A DNA stretch of 62,000 nucleotides from Mesostigma viride (taxonomy: Eukaryota; Streptophyta; Mesostigmatophyceae; Mesostigmatales; Mesostigmataceae): the NCBI GenBank assembly GCA_009746045.1, contig RPFO01000310.1, positions 628,234 to 690,233 on the forward strand. Direction: 5' to 3'. The position numbers and the translations under genes are program-made. Of this stretch, positions 31,491 through 43,300 are shown piece by piece (the first letter of the stretch is position 1; each line of letters begins with the position of its first letter). The notes beneath the pieces were generated by a model that was not told where the DNA came from, did no database searches, and worked only from the letters and a program-made list of their open reading frames with translations.

Positions 31491-33715
31491 TTAGAAGCCG
31501 GGCCCTGCCTGGAATGGGGAGGTGTCACGGAAGGAAGGGAGGGGGGAAGAAAGAGAGCGTAAAGCGAGGCTGGTTAATCAACTTGTCATTATGTCGTGGC
31601 ATACCGAGCATCGCAATATCATCGCTCCTGCAGGGCGAGACAGAGTTCTTTCACACCTGTCCTCAGACTAACACGACGGGAGAACAGGATACTGAGATTG
31701 CTCGGATCAGGAGAGCCAATACCGAAAAAGGCACTTTTTCGGAATGGCCTACCAGTCTACCGCACCTTGAAAGATCGGCGCCCCATGTCAGTATACCAAC
31801 ATGCGATGGAGTCATCCGGAGCGTGGTCTAAAACTTTCCGTGCAAAGCTGCGGACAGGACAGCATTCATGCAGGTGCTATCCGGATAGCATGCAACCTTG
31901 CCGGGATGATAAACCTCCAATAACGACGAGACCGTGTCCTGCCATGACAGTATTGCCTCACAGAATTCCACAGAGAAACAAACATATTGCCAACACCAAC
32001 GCGCAGCTCAGAATTTGAAATGGGCTTTCAGTGACGCACAACGATTGTAATGCCGCGGCAAACTGGGCAGACCGCAAAACCCAGGTTGTGCTCTGGCGGC
32101 GATCTCGAGGACAGGACCCGTGATGACTAGAAATACGTAGCTCATGCGGCGAGCAGCGAGCAGCGAGCAGCGAGCAGCGAAGAGTGACGTGCATTTTTCA
32201 TTCCAAGAGTTGCCCACCCATTCCCGTCCGCAAAGCATATGGATTTGATTCATGGATTGATTCATGGATTGTTGCTCTTCGTCGGCTGGCTTCAAGCATA
32301 CACTGCAGTACCAAACTATTTCACTGCAATATGGGACCTGCGGGACCATCAGGCCGGCCGGAACGGTGAGGCGGATCCTCTACGCTTCCATACAGTAGTA
32401 ATCTCTTTTGCATTAAGAGGCTTTTTATAACCGCCAGTGTACATAATCTTACCGCCAAGGCGGCAACCTTAGCCTGCCATTTCTTCCCAGTCGGGTTGTG
32501 TATCTGTGGTGCACATTCGACGTGCATGCCACATGGCATCGGGAGCAAAACTTCTGATTTTGCGCAATTTAGTCACATGCCTCGGTGCCACGCGCCACAC
32601 GGTCCAGGCGCTGCCAGCGCATCGCCACCCAGGTACAGAACACAGTTAATAATTAGTGCAATTTTATCCGAAGACAGGCAGAATTATTCGCGCGCTCAGC
32701 TTACGGTCAGTAGTCAGTACGCCACAGAACTGCCACAGACGGGGCTGCGGACCGTAATCTAAAGCAAATTCCCATGGCGCTGGGGACGCCAAGGAATCGG
32801 AAAGACTGATGTTCGTTGCAACTGTAATATACATCGTTTCCCCCGTCCCTTTCTCGGACTCCTTTTTGTCTACAAATTAGTAGGACTTTCAATTCGCTCG
32901 AAGCACGGGGACCAGCCTGAAAGTCACAGTGGAATACGCCGACCCAAATTAAATTCGGCTGGAGGCCGACAGGTGATTTGGCTCGCCGTATCGTGTCGAC
33001 CCGTAGATAATTTACATTCTGGCGACCTCCCATTTATGGTCTATATCCGTCGTCAACTCACACGCAGGGCTCCGACAAGGGCCGGGGGACAACGCACGAT
33101 AATGGTCAATAGGTGTGGATGCTTAGTGCTAGCTGGACCGTTCCCTGCCCTGTAAACACAAGATGAAGCAGCTGTGCATAAGTAAAGGGGTTGCAAAGTT
33201 TCGCAATGCCATGCCTCGCATCGGCGAATAGCGGGGCGCGAGTAAGGCGGAACGATAAGGCTACCAAGCCTAGAAATCCTGGACTGCCGTCGGCTTGCCA
33301 CCGCGTTCTCGTCTCTGAAGCATGGTTAAGAGACGGAGACATTGGCTGGTGCGTGCGTACCCCCCCCCCACCCCCCCTGCACCTTGCAATTCTGAGCTGC
33401 TGTACTGGATTATGCTTACCCCTGTCGGTAGCGCATGCAAGCAAGCTGCATGGGGTGCCTTGAGTTACTACTTGTTTTCTCAACTGCCTCAAACTCCAAT
33501 CCCAGTCATTCCTCCCTGACTATCTTTTCTTCTTGGTTGTATTTACTATCAAATAAGCTAAATCAATATTTTAATTAAATCACTATTTTAATCTTTCTGG
33601 ACATTGATAGGCACACCTCGGTTGTTGCGAGGTGGTATTCCTAAATTTGGCATATCTCAGGGATGGCTTTGGGCTAACGCAGGGAGCTAAACTTGTCAGG
33701 GGTGCGAGCTGGGGG
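31490..33715. other. Conserved upstream block of gene 2
   Basis: Paralogous to 13850-15860 and 49060-51215. It contains a short GAGCAGC repeat (about 32152-32178) and C-runs near 33360. No open frame is kept across the three copies. It is the likely site of promoter and leader of gene 2, but no specific element can be named. Confidence 0.6.
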
Positions 33716-34210
33716 CAATCATGGACCAGCAAATGGGGTGCACGTGTGTCTCATCGCTTGCTTGGCCAGCATGCCTGGTTCCTGTGGATGCTGAGGGCAA
33801 GCATGGACCAGCGCATGGGGTGCACGTGTGTCGCATCGCTTGCTTGGCCAGCATGCCTGGTTCCTGTGGATGCTGAGGGCAATCATGGACCAGCGCATGG
33901 GGTGCACGTGTGTCTCATCGCTTGCTTGCCCAGCACGCCTGGTTCCTGTGGATGCTGAGGGCAAGCATGGACCAGCGCATGGGGTGCACGTGTGTCTCAT
34001 CGCTTGCTTGGCCAGCATGCCTGGTTCCTGCGGATGCTGATGGCAAGCATGGACCAGCGCATGGGGTGCATGCGTGTGTCTCATCGCTTGCTTGGCCAGC
34101 ATGAGTGGTTCCTGTGGATGCTGATGGCAAGCATGGACCAGCGCATGTGGTGCACATGTGTCTCATCGCTTGCTTGGCCAGCATGCCTGGTTCCTGTGGA
34201 TGCTGACATA
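33716..34210 (+). repeat. 82-bp minisatellite, about six units (gene 2)
   Basis: Units with CATGGACCAGCGCATGGGGT, GTCTCATCGCTTGCTTGGCC and GCCTGGTTCCTGTGGATGCT follow at about 82-84 bp spacing and end about 65 bp before the first ankyrin exon of gene 2. Confidence 0.95.
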
Positions 34211-34275
34211 CGTGCACGCATGCTTTGGGCTGTGTGATTGGAACATGTTGGGATTCCTGTCGCTGCTGCGTGCAG

Positions 34276-34371
34276 GCCGACACCTCACTGCACAAGGCTT
34301 CAGAGGAAGGCCGTTTGGATGTCGTCCGGCAACTTCTCGCGAGTGGTGCAGACATAGAGGCCAAGGATGAG
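34276..34371 (+). CDS. Gene 2 ankyrin exon 1
   Basis: 96 bp between GCGTGCAG and GTCAGT. Codes ADTSLHKASEEGRLDVV to SGADIEAKDE. It has Ser in place of the consensus Pro of TPLH, as does the gene 3 counterpart. Confidence 0.87.
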
Positions 34372-37300
34372 GTCAGTTCAGGTTTTAGTGGTCTACTGGC
34401 TGTGGTTTTCTCCTATTGTTACGCAAATTCGAAGGATTGCAATGCGCGCAATCGTTGAGCAGAAACTAGAGAGCAGGCCTGCCCACGCTTTCCCCCCACT
34501 TGCATGCCCCTATAATTAAGGTTTGCTTGCAAATAATATTGAAGGCTGCTGGCCAAATGAATGCTACGGACCCAGACGCTAAACATGGTTTTTCAACGAA
34601 TGACCATTGCAAGAGTTTATGAAGCTGTTTGTCTGTGTCGTCTGACAGCGCCCAATCATCCACAGATAGCTCCCCACCCTTGAATTTTCCTCTTTCCAAT
34701 TACAGATACCTGGGAAGAATGAGCAGCTCATTGTGAGCAGCTCAGATATCGGCTCATTTTTTAAAGCTTGCGATCTATGTCGCCTGCCCAGTGGACTCTT
34801 GTTTGTTTGGTGCATCGTCGCATTACTAAGGTTGACCATTGGCTGTCATTGAGCCATGCTGTTGAGGTCATGCCATGCAGGACAGCACCACGCACCGTGT
34901 CTGCCAGTACAAACTCATTTTTTGCCGGCCTTGTATTCCTGTTTGCATTATATCCCAGTAACGCTTCGATTAGACTTTTGCCCAGAACAGCTGCTTGCTT
35001 GAGCGCATGTGCAGGGCAGACACCTGTCGATATGCTAGTGCAAACATAAACGGGTCTTTCCCAATCCTTTTTGTTGGCGGCACTCCGATCACGTATTCCA
35101 AGCGCATCCCATCCCCTTCCACTGCGCTCAATTTTACTTGCCCTTTGCTCTTCTGCTCTGTTATCTAAATCAAGTTTTGCTGCATTCATGTGCTATGCGT
35201 TCCAGCATCGATGTGGGTAGTAATCCTGAGTGCGAGGGGAAGCTAGGCGGTTATCATTAAACTAGTAGTATGCTACTGCTATGTATGTGAAGGAGGTCAT
35301 GATCTCAAGAGTGTATTTGATTAGTCCCGGCAGCTACCAGGAATCATGCTTTCCACGTGGGTAATGGATCATGCATGGTTAAGCAAGTATGCTTGGCCCT
35401 TTTGAACGGTGCCATGACAGTGTGTGCTCTGTCTGGGTTGTGTGCACGGTTGCAATGTCACGACTGCTATCTATGGCCGCTGCCCTCTGTATGGGTACAC
35501 CCTGCTGCATAGTGCATCAAGGAACGGCCGTCTGGATGTCGTCCAGCAGTTGTGCTGTTTCTTAATCGTTGTGTAGCAACTAAACCACATGATGCCAATA
35601 CTGTATGTGGGGAAGGACGATGAGGCTACGAACTTGGCCACGCTGTCTAATTTATCCCCAGCGTTGAACATAGCCCGCGTTGAGATAGCTGCCCGCACGA
35701 GCCAACGCTTGTGGCCAACGCTTGTGGCCAGAGGAACACGATGGGGCCAATAAGATGACAGGATCAGAAGACTGTGCGGGGATGATCGTGGCAACGGCGA
35801 GAAAAGTTTCTTAGCTTGAGAGTGGTCCAAGGAGAATAACCTGTATCGCGCTTGTGCATATCCCTTGGCCCCCTATCTCTGACATCCTCGACTCCTTACT
35901 TCCCTTAACCATGAGGAAAAATACTATGTTTCTTTGTGTTTGGACACATGTTTGTATCCCTCTTCTTGTCATGCCGTGGGATGTCTCCTCCCAGCCATGT
36001 GCATGCGCAGTTCCTGAACGTCTGCGAAGCTTTTATCCCCGAGTGCGAAAGACATGTGCTCAGTGGGCTATTGTCCCGTGGTCCATCTCTGCATTTTGGG
36101 CGTTCCCTATGGCTTGGCACTGCAGGTAGTGATAGTTGGGAGGGATCCATCCAGGTCTCCACTGTCCCGGGGCCCGCTGTCACAGCCAGATCTCGGCAGG
36201 CTGTGGGTGGTAGCCGTGAACACGATATGGCATGGAACGGCAGGCGTGGCTTGGGTTGGCTTCTTGCACTTGCCAGGAGGTCTGCTTGTCAAGACAGTGG
36301 CAGCGGCAGTGATCAGGTACAATGGCGGTGTTGATTGGTGCGGGATTCTTTTAGCTGCACAGCACGCCGGGGTCCTGTGAATGCTGACATGTCCATGTGT
36401 TGCGTGGCTGTTGTCATGCGCCTGGGTTGTCACGGGACGTGTGTGGCTGATGGATCCAGGGTGGGAGAACCCCGCTGCATGAGGCATCCTCAGGTGGCCA
36501 TCTGGATGTCGTCCAGCATCTCATCGCCAGCGGCGCGGATGTGCATGCCGAGGACCAGGTCAGTTTTTGGCTGCATGCCAGTGGGCAAGGGGGATGTGCT
36601 GTTTCTTAATGGTTACATAGCCTTCATGTGGTGAAGAAGATCGGGACGTGGCCTGGATGTCTGGTTTGTTTCCAACATGTATGCCCTCTTAATCGCAGTT
36701 TTTCATCATTTTGTTGAGGTTATTTGTGTCGAGCTTCCACCCATGTCTCCACTGTCCCAGGGCAGGATATCACAGCCAGATCTTGGAGGGTTTCAGGTGG
36801 TGGTTGTGAACATGCGGTGATCGGCAGGCATGGCTTTACCACTAGCTAGGAGGCAAGAATGTGGCAGCGGTAGTGATCAGGGACAATGGCGGTGTTGATG
36901 GGTGCGGGATCCTTTTAGCTGCGCAACACGGCGGGTTCCTGTGGATGCTGACATGTCCTTGTGTTGTGTGGCTGTTGTCATGCGCCTGGGTTGTTACGGG
37001 ACTTTTGTGCTGCTGGATACACCCCAGTTCGGCTACACCCCACTGCTCTCAACTTTGAAGGCAAGGATGTGGCAGTGGCAGTGATAAGGTACAAGGGCGG
37101 TGTCGATTGGCGCAGGATCCTTTTTGCTGCAGAGCATGGGGGAGTCCTGTGGATGCTGACATGTCCATGCGTTGCGTCGCTTTTGTCATGCGACTGGGTT
37201 GTCACGGGGCTGGTGTGGCTGCTGCCTCCAGTTTGGGTGTACCCCACTGCATGATGCGTCAGAAGAAGGGCGCCTGGATGTCATCCAGCATCTCATCGCA

Positions 37301-40300
37301 AGTGGCGCGGATGTGAACGCTGCGGACAAGGTCAGTTTTGTCTTTTAAGTCAGTGGGTAACGCCAGAGCATTTTCTTGACCAACAGCAATAGTTACTGCG
37401 CTGAGCTATGGCTTTGCAAGGCAACCATTCTTTAGGCCGTTGGTCCCAATTTAATAGCAGTTTCGGTGTAGAGACTGTGCATGCGCTCAGTGCGGGCTAC
37501 TATCTGCTGCGGCACTTCTCTGCAATACGCAGTAGCGCACGCATTGATCATAGTGTGGCTGGCAGCAGCTGGCAGCGGTTGGCAGCGGCCGGCAGCGGCC
37601 GGCAGCGGCCGGCAGCGGCTGGCAGCCCATGGCAAATGCGGGTTGCCTGTATCCACACATGTGCAGTGGCACCCTGGGTTTAGGGTTCCCATTGATCTAC
37701 GAAGATATCTGGCCACTTTAAGATGGCCTTTCCCATGCAATTAGTGCCTGGTCGCACGTCATGCCCAGTAGGTTTGTCCAGGCAGGATCGCCATGGCCTG
37801 GTACTATACACTAGGGAAAGAGAGTTGGCAGGCGTGGCTTTTGCAACAGCCAGGATGTCAGTATGTATTTTAATGCCCATGCAAGCAGCCAGGGACATCC
37901 ATGGGTGCGGGCTCATCTCCAGCCGCCTTCTCAAGGATGCTTGGTTCTCGCTAATGCACTGACATGTCAGTTAAGGTGAAGGTCCCGGCGCAAATTTTTG
38001 GGCGCCGAAAAATCTGTTGGATTGTCAGAGAGTAGTGACTCAGTGTGAGACAGTGTTTGCAATGACACCAGTGCGTGGTGGTCCTTCCGTTATTGTAAGC
38101 GTACCCGTGTGTCCATCGTCTCACAGTCCCAAGCCCAACATGCCGTCTGTCACAACGAATGTCACGATGCCATGCGTGCTTATCTACCACTGGTCCTGCC
38201 AATATTGCACTACTGTTTCGTTACAACTGTGCTGTCCCTCTGACCTTAGCCAAAAAGTATATTGCCAGTCCACATCGCCGCTCTGTACCAAACTGGTACG
38301 CACGAATTATGTTTCCGACTGCCACCACCACAATTCAGATTTCAGCCCATGTTACGTGTGTGTCTTGGCAACAAGTCAGCCTTGACCTAGCACAGCTAAC
38401 TATTTCTTTGCACGCGCATGCTGGTTCGTGTGTGGTGGGATGGCATGGGAGTTGCGTGGATGCTGCACTCTCAGGATGGGGATACCCCGCTGCATGAGGC
38501 GTCATGGACCGGCTCTCTGGATGTCGTCCGGCATCTCATCGCCAGCGGCGCAGATGCGAACGCCAAGAACCATGTCAGTTTCTGGGTTGTGTCAGTGGGA
38601 GGGCAGATGTCTTATGTTTTGTTTTGGCAGAGTGCATGGCCGAGCGCAGTACCTGCGTGTGACGCATGCAAACAAACGAGCCAAGTTGCGGAGAAAGGCT
38701 TAGCATGTCTGCTACAATGTGAATGAGGAGAATCTGTAGTCGCCGGCATGTTTTTGCTGAAATGTCATATTCAGCCAGCGTCTGGGCCGAACTCACCAAG
38801 GTACATGCTATTAAGTACACTTATTTTAAAGCTGCGATTAATATTCTTTTTTGGAGGTTGAGGTGCGTTCATCAAGGGTGCTTGGCCCAGCAAGCAGGTT
38901 TTGGAAAACAAGCATATTTGTTATGTGTATTTGTGCTATGTCCTTGCTATCAAATTTGAAGAAAGTGGGATGTGTCGCGACAGGCTTTCATCTCCTTAAC
39001 TGCCACAAGTCTTATATATTTTACAAGCCAAGGTCAGGTTTTGCTGCTGAACCTATTGCTCTGATATGGCGTATGTTAACCATTTCCAGGAGGGCGAGAC
39101 ACCCCTTGACTTTGCTGAGGAAACCCAAACGGGCGCGGCCCAGTTGTTGCGAGAGGTAAGCCCCAGGCGCAGCAGTCACCGGCGACATTGACTGTGGAGA
39201 ACGTGGTGAGAGCGGCACAAGGGTTAGTCCTGCGCCCTGTGGCCACCTGCTGCCAACAACCCAGAAAGCATGCTAGTGCTCTTTCATGATGTGTGAGACC
39301 GCCTTCAACGCACTTGGGCAGGCACGATTGCTCCTTGGACTGATGGCAAGCACATCGCACTCTACGATGCAGTAGAAGGCCATGGTAAACAGGCATCCTT
39401 TCAAAGCCAGGAAATCACTCTGGCTGGGCTACATAATGCATCCTTGGAACGCCCCACCCTTCATTGACTGTGATTAGAAGTGGCATCTCAATTAATAGAC
39501 CCATACGCTGTGCCTGCATAAGCCAAACTACTTGCTTACTCGTTCAACATCCGAGAAGTGCATACTGCTCGCAATCCTCATTTTCTTCTTTCCCTCCAAT
39601 TTGCTCCCCATCCTCGGCTTTTGTACAGTGACCTTATGTCCTCACCTATCTCTCATGATCTTCTATACCCGCTGGTTATGCATGCTGACCAGCCAGAGCC
39701 CTTGTGCAATCAAGTTTTGAAGAGTATGGCAGATTCAGGGTGCGCACTGGTATGCTGCCCCGGGCGACCACCACCCACATTTGCTATCCGCGATTGTATA
39801 CTTCTTTTCATCCTGAGCGTGGTAAGATAAATCTGACCTGTTGGCCTTGCGTGTGGTTGGCTAATCCTGTCGCATTGCACGTGCCTGATGGGGACCAGGC
39901 TATGAGGGACGTATTCGCAGAGATAGACTGGCCTGCCTGCCAGTTGAATCCTCAACCTGGGCTTCTTGCCAGTCTGGAGGCTATGATGCCAGGCATACAG
40001 GAAACCTGGACAGTTGCGCAGACCGCTGGCCGCATGGGGGTGATGGTGAAGGGCAGCGCCTTGAATGCGGCGAGACTGGGCAAACAGCTCAAGCAAGAAG
40101 GTCAGCGCAGCAGGGAGCATCTGACCCAGGTGCAGGTGCAAGAAGAGGCCATGCACCGCAAGCTGGCCCACCTTCGCCAGAACAGCGCGGACGTGGCTGC
40201 GGCAAGGGAGCGGGATGAGGCGGTGCAGGCGTATGCGAGCAGCCTTCACGCTCTGTGTGAGACTTTGAAGAAGAAGGCAGGCCTGTCGGAGCAGCGACAC

Positions 40301-43300
40301 ATGCAGCAGCTGACGCTAAGGGAAGCCTTGGGTTTGTTTGACAACAGCCAAGAAACATCGCCTGCTAGCAATGCAAGGAAAGGCCCTGAGCCAGTCACAG
40401 AGGCGACCGGCAGGCTGGTGCTGGCGCAGCTGAGGGCAGTGGTGAAGGACTGCAATGATGAGCTGATGCCTGCAGCGGTGGCTACACAGAAAGCAGTGGA
40501 GCATTTGCAGGCGTGCTTGGAGACACAGGAAAGCATCGCAACGAAATTGCGGGGTCGTCTGGACGCTGCCGTCCAATCAGGGCAGCGGTTTGCAGCCTCG
40601 GTGCTTTCCCAGCTGAAGGGTGAGACTCCCGAGGAGGATGGCAGACATGCACGCAAGATGTCAGAGATGACGTCCTTGCAAGAGAAGGAGATGCGCAAGA
40701 TGATGGCCCTGCGAGAGAGCATCCCAGGGACCCTGTCTCGCCTGGCGGCTGCCCAGCAGGAGAGTAGGCTGATCCAACGACAGCTGAGGGATACTCGCAA
40801 CCAAATAAAAGACGCGGAGGATGATGGGCTCACGGGGCAGCTGCAACAGCTCAAGGAGAAGGAGAGGGCGCTGCTGGAGAAAGCCTCCAAGTTGGCTGCT
40901 GAACAAGCCGCACTGTCCGAGTCGTTGGCAGATGCCAAGCTGCAGCAGTGGTACCCCGACTTGCTGGCGCAGGAGGAGCGCATCAAGGAGCTGCACAAGT
41001 TCCTACCGGCGGGCACCAGCAGGGACCTCATGGACAACGACTGGAACCTGTCCAAGTTCCAGGACAGCGCAGGCAAGCTTCTCATGTCAGGCAGGGGTGT
41101 ATGGCGGGTGCGGCTGATGGAGGATTGGAACGGGAAGCAGTGGGTGGTGAAGGCAATGGGGCCGGGGCCGGAGTTGCGGCGGGAGGTCAACCGACTGAAG
41201 GCGTTGCAGCACCCCCTGGTGATCCCCCTGGAGCGGGTGTTCATCGACAACAACGTGGCCTACCTGCAGATGCCCTTTTACAAGAATGGGAACTTGCGTG
41301 GCTGGGTTGACAGCATCTTGGGCGCCCAGAAGGGGGCAGCGAGTCTGACCACCCTGCTGTGTTCACAGATCTGGAGCACGATGAAGCAGGTCTTTCAGGC
41401 AGTGGCCTTCCTCCACCGCAAGGGCATCGTGCACCGCGACCTCAAGCCGGAGAATGTGCTGCTGCAGGATGACGGCCAGATCGCGCTGTGTGACTTTGGG
41501 GTCAGCCACGATGTGCTGGCACACCTGCAGACGACCAAGGCAACGCTGGCCGTGGGGGGATACACCGCATGCTATGCCGCCCCGGAGGTGCTTGCGGGGA
41601 AGGGCGTGTCCGCTAGCAACCCGTACGCCGAGGACCTGTGGTCCCTGGGGGTGATGCTGCTGGAGCTGGCAGGGGCCCGGCTGTCTTGGAACCCGACCAC
41701 CTCTCGCCTGGAGGATGAGCAGGGTCGCCCCACCAACACGGCCGACTTGCTGGTGGGCAAGTCCAAGTGGCACCGCGATCTGATCACCCTGGCTGACTCC
41801 CTGCTTCAGAAGGACCCTGATGCGCGGCCCAGTGCTGACGCGGTCCTTGCCTGCGAGTTCTTCCAACAAGACCCGTCGGCCAGCCAGGTGCAGCAGAACC
41901 GCCACCTGCTGCTGCTGACCAGCCACCTGGCAAAGCTACGGCAGAGCCCTCAGGGTGGCGGGCGGCCCAAGACCCACGTGATGAGGTTGGACGTGCGCGA
42001 GGGGCCCGGCATGGTTGCCCCGGTGCTGGCGTTGTTTGCTCGGGAGGACGTCAAGCCCGAGGAGACCGTGGTCGGCGAACATGCGGGCGTGCGCATCCCT
42101 CTCTCCGAGGTGCTGCACAACTTCTTTGAGGCGGTGGTGCTGCCCGCTGCTGGCCTGTTTGAGCAGGGCAAGGGGGATGGCGAGGATGCCAGTGGGTCTG
42201 GAGCGGCCTCCCAGGTGCGCGAAGGGGTGGCCTTCCTTCCCAGGGTTTGCCAGGCCAGGGACGCCAAGGCCGTGGAGACCCACCGGCAGCGGCTGCGCAC
42301 GGTGGGCAAGATCTTGGCCAAGGCGGTGCTGCAGTGCATCCACGTGCCGGTGCAGTTTTGCAGCGCGCTCTTCTGTGCGCTGGTGGCCAAGGATGACCTC
42401 ACGCAGTACAGCACGGCCGACTGCCTGGAGATGCTGGCGGAGTTTGACCCCACCGATGCGCGCCGCATGCGCGTCACGCTGGCCATGAAGCACGGGGACG
42501 GCGAATCGGGGATCACCCTGGGGGCCCTCATGGGCGATGCCGGCGCGGACGAGACCCTCATGACGGATGCCAACAAAGACCTGCTCGTGCGCAAGGCGAT
42601 CCACCACCGCCTGGTCATGACGCGGGCGGCTGAGCTCGCAGAGGTGCGCGCTGGCTTCCTGTGCCTCGACTGGGAGCCCCTGCTGGGTGTGCTGTCGCCG
42701 TTTGACCTGATGACCCTGTTCTTTGGTACGGATTACCTAGACGTCAGCCGCGTCAGCCAGGCGTTCCAGCTGGACCTGGCCAGCTGGGAGGGCAGGAAGG
42801 TGCAGGGGAAGCAGGCATGGGAGTGGCTGCAACGCTTCCTGCACGAGGCCTCGGAGACGTCCCTGCGCCTGTTCAGCATCTGCGCGCTGGGCGGCGCCAA
42901 GTCCTTGTGGTCGGGCATGTGTGCCGTGAAGAGGCTGACCTCTGCCAGCAACGGGGGCCTGCCGGAGTTCTCCCGTGAGTCGGGCTCCCTGTACCTCCCT
43001 CTCCCCGGTAACGATGGCTGCCCCTCGTACGAGGCGTTCAGCGCGCGCATGTTTGCGGCGCTCAAGGTGCACGGGGAGTACGGCCAGCGCACCGAGGCGC
43101 AGCGTGCCCAGAAGATGGGCATGGAGGAGATGCAGGGTGTGGTGCGGGCGATGGCGGGGCAGGTGAGGGCGGGGGGTTGGTACCGCTGCCCCAACGGCCA
43201 CCTGTACTGCATCACCGAGTGTGGCGGTGCCATGCAGGAGAGCACGTGTCCCACCTGCGGGAAAGGCATTGGCGGGAGCCAGCACCGGTTGAGGGGTGAC

